A DNA stretch of 5,773 bases. Source: CAZADA01 sp964636945. Its GTDB lineage: Bacteria > Pseudomonadota > Alphaproteobacteria > Caulobacterales > Maricaulaceae. The stretch covers positions 1 to 5,773 of the forward strand of contig CAZWVH010000104.1 in assembly GCA_964636945.1 (NCBI GenBank), written 5' to 3'. The translations under genes and the position numbers were made by a program. The notes under the pieces were generated by a model. The model did no database searches and had not been told where the DNA came from. It saw only the letters and a list, made by a program, of their open reading frames with translations. Positions 1-4,895 of this stretch are shown one piece after another; position 1 is the stretch's first letter; each line of letters starts with the position of its first letter.

Positions 1-1
1 G

Positions 2-361
2 TTTTCCGCCTCATCCATCGTGGGGCGCGTGCTGCTGATAGTGTTTGCATTAGGCCTGTCAGGCGTGCTCACCGTATGGTTGTTCCGCTCACATCGAGCC
101 TTGACCGCCACCGCCCTCGGTTTTGTCATCGGCGGCGCGCTTGGCAATGTGATTGATCGGGCCAGATTTGGCGCCGTGGTGGACTTTTTTGATTTTTCTG
201 GTCCGTGGTTTGGATGGATCATAGGGGGATGGCCGGTGGGCTTTCCCTTCGTGTTTAACGTTGCAGATGCTGCCATTAATGTCGGTGTCGCCCTCTTGAT
301 CACCGACTGGATTTTAGAGGAACGTCGCGCAAAGGCTGCCGGCGCCCCTGGTCAGACGTGA
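2..361 (+). CDS. lspA: Lipoprotein signal peptidase (signal peptidase II), 3' part
   Basis: The reading frame is open from the left edge to TGA at 359-361, so about 120 C-terminal residues are present and the true start lies outside the window. A GTG at 20 is internal, because in-frame coding sequence continues upstream of it (FSASSIVGR). LspA is an inner-membrane aspartyl protease that cleaves prolipoproteins just before the lipidated cysteine. Visible family motifs are GGALGNVIDR, then GAVVDFFDF with catalytic Asp at 182-184, then FNVADAAINVG with the second catalytic Asp at 266-268. Hydrophobic segments flank these motifs, as expected for the last transmembrane helices, and a charged cytoplasmic tail (EERRAKAAG) ends the protein. 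The gap between the two aspartates is 28 residues, longer than the 19 I recall for E. coli-type enzymes. The stop lies 47 bases before the preferred start of the next gene, a lipoprotein that is a natural LspA substrate. The family call is secure. Confidence 0.95.
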   Translation, partial: FSASSIVGRVLLIVFALGLSGVLTVWLFRSHRALTATALGFVIGGALGNVIDRARFGAVVDFFDFSGPWFGWIIGGWPVGFPFVFNVADAAINVGVALLITDWILEERRAKAAGAPGQT

Positions 362-395
362 GTGTGTCATATACAACACACCGAGTTGAGATTAT

Positions 396-400
396 GAGGA
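396..400 (+). promoter_or_regulatory. Ribosome binding site choosing the bamF start
   Basis: GAGGA at 396-400 sits 8 bases before the ATG at 409. The other in-frame starts are GTG 358, ATG 394 and ATG 403. ATG 403 is only 2 bases from this site, ATG 394 has just a weak GAG close by, and GTG 358 would put 17 polar residues in front of the signal peptide. This supports 409. It is inferred from sequence only. Confidence 0.55.
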
Positions 401-408
401 TTATGCCC

Positions 409-948
409 ATGTCGTTTCGTCGTAACATCCTGCTTACGGGCGTTACCTGTTTAGTAGCAACGGGTTTGCTCGCAGGCTGCTCAGGATTCCGCCAGGCCGT
501 TGGCGCGGAAAAAGTACGACCCGACGAGTTCCGCATCATCACAAAAGCGCCTCTAGTGATCCCGCCGGAATATAATGTCCGCCCGCCTGAGCCCGGTGCG
601 CCGCGCCCACAGGATCTCGATCCCGCCTTACAAGCCCGCTTGGCTGTGCTGGGTCAGGAATATGCTGGACGCGCCAGCGATGCTGAACAGCTTCTTGTGG
701 CCAAGACTGGCGGTATGACTGTGGAGCCCACGGTGCGCGCTCAAGTTGACTTGGAGAACGGCGCGGTCATCCGTAAATCGCAAGGCTTTTCCGATCGCCT
801 GATTTTTTGGAGCGATGGCGGTGAAACCGGCAGCGAAGTGAATGCTGAGCTGGAAGCTGAGCGCTTGCGGCTCATTGAAGCCGCCACCGGCGAAGACGCT
901 GACGTGACGATCAAGCGCCGTCGCGGCTTTAAGTTGCCGGGGCTTTAA
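409..948 (+). CDS. bamF: DUF3035 lipoprotein, probable BAM complex subunit BamF
   Basis: A 179-residue outer-membrane lipoprotein. The N-terminus is a clear type II signal peptide: MSFRR, a hydrophobic core, then the lipobox LLAGC with lipidation Cys24 (codon 478-480). After the cysteine comes the conserved DUF3035 block PDEFRIITKAPLVIPPEY (38-55), followed by the proline-rich RPPEPGAPRPQ (58-68). A mixed helical region follows (about 70-160), and the protein ends in the basic KRRRGFKLPGL. DUF3035 proteins are annotated in alphaproteobacteria as BamF, an accessory lipoprotein of the beta-barrel assembly machine that inserts outer-membrane proteins. The family match is strong; the BamF role is taken from family knowledge. 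It follows lspA in the same direction and is likely in the same transcript. The start at 409 was preferred on ribosome-site spacing. A longer form from GTG 358 would overlap the lspA stop as GTGA but gives an awkward signal peptide. Confidence 0.85.
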   Translation: MSFRRNILLTGVTCLVATGLLAGCSGFRQAVGAEKVRPDEFRIITKAPLVIPPEYNVRPPEPGAPRPQDLDPALQARLAVLGQEYAGRASDAEQLLVAKTGGMTVEPTVRAQVDLENGAVIRKSQGFSDRLIFWSDGGETGSEVNAELEAERLRLIEAATGEDADVTIKRRRGFKLPGL

Positions 949-967
949 GCGTCCGCAAGAGGGCGCT
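948..967 (+). other. Stem-loop at the end of bamF
   Basis: AGCGTCC (948-954) pairs with GGGCGCT (961-967) around the six-base loop GCAAGA, giving seven pairs including one U-G. The stem begins on the last base of the bamF TAA stop. No run of T follows, so it lacks the hallmark of an intrinsic terminator. It may act as a 3'-end stabiliser or partial terminator, or be chance in GC-rich DNA. Confidence 0.35.
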
Positions 968-984
968 GGACCAGGTCATTCGTG

Positions 985-1007
985 TTGACATTGGCTTGAC
1001 CCGAATC
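985..1007 (+). promoter_or_regulatory. Possible promoter or operator region ahead of mutL
   Basis: A perfect -35-like TTGACA (985-990) is followed one helical turn later by a second TTGAC (996-1000), a direct repeat with an 11-base period. A GAATC (1003-1007) matches GANTC, the CcrM methylation site of many alphaproteobacteria. No convincing -10 hexamer lies 16-18 bases after either TTGAC. mutL could therefore have its own promoter here or be read through from lspA-bamF. This is weak, motif-only evidence. Confidence 0.25.
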
Positions 1008-1030
1008 GCGGCGCTCGCCACGGTGCGGAC

Positions 1031-2887
1031 ATGGTCATACATCGGTTACCGCCCAATGCCGTGAACCGCATCGCCGCTGGAGAAGTGGTGGAGCGGCCCG
1101 CTTCCGTCGTCAAAGAGTTGGCAGAAAATGCCCTGGACGCCCATGCCCGCCAAATCGATATTATTGTTGACGGCGGCGGAGCGGCGTTGATCGAAATTGC
1201 CGACGATGGCGTTGGCATGACTCAAGACCAATTGCCGCTGGCTTTGGAGCGCCACGCCACGTCCAAGCTGACGCCGGATGACGCGGGTGATTATGATTTG
1301 TTACGCATTGCCACCATGGGCTTTCGTGGCGAGGCTTTGCCTTCCATCGCCTCAGTGGCGCGCTTGTCGCTGATCAGCCATGGGCAAGATGAGACCGACG
1401 CATGGCGGATCGACATGGAGGGCGGGGAGTCCAAAATGCTCAAACCGTCACCGCCCATGCTTCCCCACGGCACGCGGGTGATTGTGCGCGATCTGTTTTT
1501 CGCGACGCCCGCCCGTTTGAAATTCCTCAAATCCGAGCGTGCGGAGGCGTCCGCCGTTACCGACGTGGTCAAGCGCTTGGCCATGGCCAATCCTGCGGTC
1601 GGGTTTAGCCTGAAAATCGACGGACGCTTGCGCTTGTCCCTGTCCTCCGAGACTGGAGACGATGCGCGCCTGAAGCGGTTGGCGGCCATCCTTGGCGAGG
1701 ATTTCGCGGCCAATGCGCTGATCATCGATCAATCGCGCGACGGCATTCGTATTTTGGGCTGCGCCGGATTGCCCACCTATGCGCGCGGGTCCAATCAGCA
1801 CCAATATCTGTTCGTCAACGGCAGGCCGGTCCGCGACAAGCTGTTGGTGGGCGCCATTCGCGGCGCTTATGCCGACCACCTTGCCCGTGATCGTCACCCG
1901 GTGGCTGCGCTCTATGTGGAAACCCCGCCCGAACGCGTGGACGTGAACGTCCATCCGGCCAAAACTGAGGTGCGGTTTCGCGAACCGGGACTCGTGCGCG
2001 GTTTGATGGTGGGATCTTTGCGTCACGCCTTGGCGCGAGCGGGCCATCGGGCCTCCACCACGGTGGCCGGATTTGCGCTGGGTGCAGCGCGCTCATATGT
2101 GACGCCGCAACAACCCTATGCGCCGCGCAGCTACATCCCCCAGGGCGGCGCGCCCGGCGCCCAAGCACTGCAGTATCCTTCGATGATGGGCTATGGGGCA
2201 TCGGGCGTCGCGGAAGCGGAAATCCCAGGGTTGGAAGGCATGTCAGCCCGCGTGGAAACGGTCAGTGACGCGACGCCACGCGACATCACGCCAGAACCCG
2301 CGCCGGAATTTCCCTTAGGCGTGGCGCGCGCCCAGGTGCATGAGACCTACATCGTCGCCCAGACCCGGGATGGAATTGTCATTGTGGATCAACATGCCGC
2401 CCACGAGCGCCTCGTGTATGAACGCATGAAGGCGGATTTGGCCGCGCGCGGCGTGGCTGGCCAAGCCTTGCTGACGCCGGAAATTGTGGATTTGGGCGAG
2501 GAGGCCGCTCAACGTGTGCTGGAGCGGGCGCCGCAATTGGCTGAGTTGGGCCTGGTCGTGGAGGCGTTTGGGCCTGGCGCAGTGGCGGTGCGGGAATCGC
2601 CAGCGCTTTTGGGCGAGTGCGATATTCACGGTCTCGTGCGCGATTTGGCTGATGACTTGGCTGAATTTGACGCCGCGCTCTCGCTAATTGAGCGTTTGGA
2701 GGAAGTGTGCGCCACCATGGCGTGCCACGGATCAGTGCGCGCTGGGCGACGACTTTCCGCCAATGAAATGAATGCTTTACTTCGGGAAATGGAGGCCGTG
2801 CCCCATTCCGGTCAATGCAACCATGGTCGCCCCACTTATGTGGAGCTCAAACTCAAAGACATGGAAAAGCTATTCGGCCGACGATAG
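1031..2887 (+). CDS. mutL: DNA mismatch repair protein MutL (endonuclease type)
   Basis: A 618-residue GHKL ATPase of normal MutL length that couples MutS mismatch recognition to strand incision. The N-terminal ATPase domain (about 1-335) is complete: NRIAAGEVVERPASVVKEL with catalytic Glu29, Mg-binding Asn33 in AENALDA, DDGVGM (58-63), GFRGEAL (97-103), GTRV (147-150), FVNGRPV and the ATP-contacting Lys311 in HPAK. A Pro/Gly/Ala-rich linker spans about 340-425. The C-terminal domain carries the metal-dependent endonuclease motif DQHAAHERLVYE (453-464), ACHGSVRAG (564-572) and QCNHGRP (595-601). It should therefore nick DNA itself, as in bacteria lacking MutH. The start is fixed by homology: MVIHRLPPNAVNRIAAGEV is the usual N-terminus, and an in-frame stop lies at 986-988. 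There is no good Shine-Dalgarno before it. It follows bamF by 82 bases in the same direction. Confidence 0.98.
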   Translation: MVIHRLPPNAVNRIAAGEVVERPASVVKELAENALDAHARQIDIIVDGGGAALIEIADDGVGMTQDQLPLALERHATSKLTPDDAGDYDLLRIATMGFRGEALPSIASVARLSLISHGQDETDAWRIDMEGGESKMLKPSPPMLPHGTRVIVRDLFFATPARLKFLKSERAEASAVTDVVKRLAMANPAVGFSLKIDGRLRLSLSSETGDDARLKRLAAILGEDFAANALIIDQSRDGIRILGCAGLPTYARGSNQHQYLFVNGRPVRDKLLVGAIRGAYADHLARDRHPVAALYVETPPERVDVNVHPAKTEVRFREPGLVRGLMVGSLRHALARAGHRASTTVAGFALGAARSYVTPQQPYAPRSYIPQGGAPGAQALQYPSMMGYGASGVAEAEIPGLEGMSARVETVSDATPRDITPEPAPEFPLGVARAQVHETYIVAQTRDGIVIVDQHAAHERLVYERMKADLAARGVAGQALLTPEIVDLGEEAAQRVLERAPQLAELGLVVEAFGPGAVAVRESPALLGECDIHGLVRDLADDLAEFDAALSLIERLEEVCATMACHGSVRAGRRLSANEMNALLREMEAVPHSGQCNHGRPTYVELKLKDMEKLFGRR

Positions 2888-2898
2888 CCAGTTTCAAT

Positions 2899-2911
2899 TG
2901 AGACTATCTCA
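2899..2911. repeat. Short inverted repeat after mutL
   Basis: TGAGA-CTA-TCTCA is a perfect five-base inverted repeat, 11 bases past the mutL stop. It overlaps a near-palindrome centred on CAATTG (2890-2905), and a small GCTT-GTT-AAGC follows at 2912-2922. The stems are too short and AT-rich for a convincing terminator and no T-run follows. It could be a protein-binding site or chance. Confidence 0.25.
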
Positions 2912-2913
2912 GC

Positions 2914-2942
2914 TTGTTAAGCGCCAGTTCAGCTGCCATACT
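2914..2942 (+). promoter_or_regulatory. Possible sigma70-type promoter for the Gly/Arg/His-rich gene
   Basis: TTGTTA (2914-2919) and CATACT (2937-2942) are separated by 17 bases. Each matches 4 of 6 consensus positions, and the pair lies about 40 bases before the ATG at 2983. This stretch is AT-richer than its surroundings, as promoters often are. It is a consensus match only. Confidence 0.3.
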
Positions 2943-2982
2943 TTCTACTCATATGCGACATGACTATGGGAGCAAATAAGTC

Positions 2983-4257
2983 ATGGCGTTAACACGATGG
3001 ATTGCGTGTATCGCATTCTTGGCGTTCGCGACGCTGGGCGTCGAAACGGCTGAAGCACAGAAGAAAAAAGAACGATCCCCGGAATCGCGACGGAGCGAGC
3101 AATCGCAAAGCGCCGGTGACCGCAATCGCGGAGGTGAGCGTCAGCGCGCTCGCCAACGCGGCGGACAACGCGGCGGCGACCATGGCGGGGGCCGGCGTGG
3201 CGGTGGTCAAGCCGGGCGTCAAGGTCCGTGGAATGGCGAGGGTCCCCCCAATATGGGCCGCAATTGGGCCCGGCAGGTATGGGGCGATCAGCGAAACGGC
3301 GCCGCGCCAAACTGGGGCGATGGCGGGCGCGGCGGCTATCAAAATCCCAATCCCGATTGGAACCGAGGTGGACGCGACGGTGGTTCGGGTCGCGGCGGCC
3401 GTGATGGCGGTCCTGATCGTGATCGAGGCGGGCAACATGGCGATCGCCACCGGGGTGGCGGTCAAGGCCGAGATCCCGGCGGCGAGTATGGTGGTCGTAA
3501 TCGTGGAGGCCATGTCGACTGGGGCAACCATCGCGGCGGAGATCATGATCGCGGTCGTCGTGGCGGCCGAGGCGAATATGGCGGTCGTGATCGTGATCAT
3601 CATTACGATCGCGGCCATGATCGGCGATCGCCGCGTCACCATTCGGGACGCCGGCATCACTCTCGCGGACCAAACTATCATGGTGGTCATCGTTCGCGCC
3701 ATGGCAGTCATCGCCATCATCCTCGGCACTACTACGCCTACCACCCGCCGAAATTCTCATTCAACATTGTATGGGGTTCGCCGTACTATCGAAGCGGGGT
3801 GTATTTCATTTCACCCCATCGCTATCACCCGCCGCACTACGTCTACACCTATGCCCACCCCTTGCGGCGCGTGTATCACGGCGTCACGATCATCCGGGAA
3901 ATTGGCCCGGCTTATTATGGCTTTGGGTATTACTATGATGATCAATCCGCGTGGCGCTGGCTGGGCCTCACAGCCATAGCACTGCCCGAAACGCGGTATC
4001 TGAATGAGTGGCAGCTGCGTGCGCACGAGCAAGCTCTCATCAACGCCATGACTGCCGAACCAGGCAAAGTGATTCAATGGAGCTTGGATGACGCATGGGG
4101 AGAGATTCAGGTCTTGCGGCTTGGCGAAGACGCCAACGGTTATCCATGTCGGGAAATCTCTCAGGATCTGGTTATTGGCGGCCGGCGCGGCTGGTCCACC
4201 TTTACCGCCTGCCAAGATGCGCGTGGCGCATGGATCGGCTACGCCTCGGACGTTTGA
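2983..4257 (+). CDS. Exported Gly/Arg/His-rich protein with 17-kDa-antigen-like C-terminal domain
   Basis: A 424-residue protein with a Sec signal peptide: MALTRW, a hydrophobic core, and likely cleavage after AEA (residue 25). GGGAG at 2968-2972 is a reasonable ribosome site 10 bases before ATG. Residues 30-200 are Gly/Arg/Asp/Gln low complexity with repeats such as RGGRDGG (128-134, 137-143) and GEYGGR(N/D)R (167-174, 197-204). Residues 206-254 hold 15 histidines. Residues 250-318 hold 16 tyrosines and look like beta-rich sequence. The last 75 residues form a distinct domain: HEQALINAM, an IQW, PCRE with Cys389, FTAC with Cys410, then GAWIGY. This order and spacing resemble the 17-kDa surface antigen / RT0821-type envelope domain (ALxxA...W...CRE...GxAC...DGxW). 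The match is by eye. The protein probably resides in the periplasm or on the outer membrane. The basic and His-rich parts could bind metal, polyanion or cell wall, but nothing in the sequence settles that. Its 3' end overlaps rsmD by 19 bases. Confidence 0.85.
   Translation: MALTRWIACIAFLAFATLGVETAEAQKKKERSPESRRSEQSQSAGDRNRGGERQRARQRGGQRGGDHGGGRRGGGQAGRQGPWNGEGPPNMGRNWARQVWGDQRNGAAPNWGDGGRGGYQNPNPDWNRGGRDGGSGRGGRDGGPDRDRGGQHGDRHRGGGQGRDPGGEYGGRNRGGHVDWGNHRGGDHDRGRRGGRGEYGGRDRDHHYDRGHDRRSPRHHSGRRHHSRGPNYHGGHRSRHGSHRHHPRHYYAYHPPKFSFNIVWGSPYYRSGVYFISPHRYHPPHYVYTYAHPLRRVYHGVTIIREIGPAYYGFGYYYDDQSAWRWLGLTAIALPETRYLNEWQLRAHEQALINAMTAEPGKVIQWSLDDAWGEIQVLRLGEDANGYPCREISQDLVIGGRRGWSTFTACQDARGAWIGYASDV
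3103..3732 (+). repeat. Low-complexity Gly/Arg/Asp/His coding repeat
   Basis: Degenerate tandem codon runs (GGC, GGT, CGC, CGT, GAT, CAT) encode residues 41-250 of the surrounding gene. Units are irregular: a nine-residue spacing between two RGGRDGG copies and a 30-residue spacing between two GEYGGR copies. The same composition removes stops from other frames on both strands over most of the stretch. There is no fixed-length repeat or spacer, so this is protein-level low complexity, not a CRISPR or satellite array. Confidence 0.7.
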
Positions 4258-4841
4258 TCATTGGGTGCGCTCTCAGCAGCGGAGCGCAGCAGCATCACAA
4301 ACTGCGCTTCGCCATATGTGCGCTGGTCACACAACGTAAATCCCGCCGCCTCCGGTATCGATTCATCATGCGCGATTTCCAACACAACCAACCCATTTTC
4401 GGTTAACCATCCTCCGTCGCGCAACGCTGCGATCGCCGGTCCGACCAATTCTTTTCGGTAGGGGGGATCCATGAAGGCGATGTCGAAGGGCGCTCCCAGG
4501 CCCGCCGGCTTCAGGCCAAGGTGTGCGGCTGATCGACGATGGATGCGCGTGGTTCCAAGCAGATCATAGGCTTCGGCGTTTTCACGAATGGCGCCGCGTG
4601 CGGCGGCGTCGATTTCCACAAATAAACAGAACACAGCTCCACGCGACATGGCTTCAAAGCCCAATGCGCCCGTGCCGGCGAACACATCGATCACACGAGC
4701 CCCTTCCAAGCTCGGCGCCCATTCCGCGTGAGAGAGGATGTTGAACAGAGACTCGCGCGCTCGGTCCGAAGTGGGGCGCGTACTGCGCCCTTTTGGACTT
4801 GTGATCGATCGGCCCTTGAGCCGGCCGCCTACGATGCGCAT
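4239..4841 (-). CDS. rsmD: 16S rRNA (guanine966-N2)-methyltransferase RsmD
   Basis: A 200-residue Rossmann-fold SAM-dependent methyltransferase that methylates N2 of G966 in 16S rRNA during small-subunit assembly; it acts in the cytoplasm. The N-terminus MRIVGGRLKGRSI and RPTSDRARESLFNIL (22-36) are characteristic of RsmD. Motif I for SAM binding is VFAGTGALGFEA (53-64), an acidic VEID (75-78) ends the second strand, and the catalytic motif is DPPY (125-128). Later come LVVLEI (151-156) and the family-typical TYGEAQFVMLL (175-185). Length is normal for the family. The start is supported by a strong TAAGGAG (4847-4853 on this strand) five bases upstream. The stop TAG at 4239-4241 lies inside the 3' end of the convergent gene. 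The tail after residue 186 is poorly conserved in this family, so the overlap costs little. The opposite-strand neighbour across a 54-base spacer is the unknown membrane protein at 4896. Confidence 0.97.
   Translation of the reverse strand: MRIVGGRLKGRSITSPKGRSTRPTSDRARESLFNILSHAEWAPSLEGARVIDVFAGTGALGFEAMSRGAVFCLFVEIDAAARGAIRENAEAYDLLGTTRIHRRSAAHLGLKPAGLGAPFDIAFMDPPYRKELVGPAIAALRDGGWLTENGLVVLEIAHDESIPEAAGFTLCDQRTYGEAQFVMLLRSAAESAPNDQTSEA
4266..4288. other. Inverted repeat at the convergent gene ends (possible terminator)
   Basis: TGCGCTC (4266-4272) and GAGCGCA (4282-4288) are perfect inverted seven-base arms around a nine-base loop. An inner T-G pair would make eight pairs. It begins 9 bases after the stop of the plus-strand gene and lies within the last codons of rsmD. 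It is GC-rich and stable, but no T-run follows on the plus strand. It could form the 3' end of the plus transcript or limit read-through into antisense rsmD, or be a coincidence of coding sequence. Confidence 0.35.
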
Positions 4842-4862
4842 TGTTGCTCCTTAAGGTGGTGG

Positions 4863-4879
4863 TGAGCCGACGAGGCTCA
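4863..4879. other. Inverted repeat in the divergent spacer
   Basis: TGAGCC-GACGA-GGCTCA has perfect six-base arms with a five-base centre, placed between the rsmD ribosome site and the ribosome site of the rightward gene. The position suits an operator acting on one or both divergent genes, or a leader hairpin of the rightward mRNA. No convincing -35/-10 pair was found for either direction, so promoters may sit inside the flanking genes. Confidence 0.35.
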
Positions 4880-4895
4880 AGCGGTGGGGAGTAGC

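Noticed and set aside
300..542. 80-codon minus-strand frame across the lspA/bamF junction
   Set aside because: Antisense to two recognised genes and without motif support.
1291..1725. 144-codon minus-strand frame inside mutL
   Set aside because: Antisense to mutL with atypical Ser/Arg-rich composition and no family features.
1448..2047. 199-codon open frame on the minus strand inside mutL
   Set aside because: It is wholly antisense to the clearly conserved MutL ATPase domain, has no ribosome site of note and has no recognisable protein motif; it is a GC-driven shadow frame.
2888..2982. Intrinsic terminator after mutL
   Set aside because: Only four- to five-base stems with no following T-run; recorded as inverted repeats rather than a terminator.
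3103..3732. CRISPR-like or tandem DNA repeat array
   Set aside because: Repeat units are irregular, degenerate and codon-phased, with no constant spacer length; they encode a continuous protein.
2981..3760. Two long minus-strand frames (259 and 251 codons)
   Set aside because: Products are near-pure Asp/His/Arg or Ala/Thr/Met repeats, expected from antisense reading of the low-complexity repeats.
3002..3979. 325-codon plus-strand frame overlapping the Gly/Arg/His-rich gene
   Set aside because: Its Ile/Val/Ala runs are the shifted reading of GGT-CGT-GAT-CAT repeats; it lacks a ribosome site, while the other frame has a signal peptide, a conserved C-terminal domain and a ribosome site.
4811..4844. 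Promoter for the rightward membrane gene (TTGAGC, 17 bases, CATTGT)
   Set aside because: The -10 matches only three of six positions and overlaps the rsmD start; too weak to annotate.
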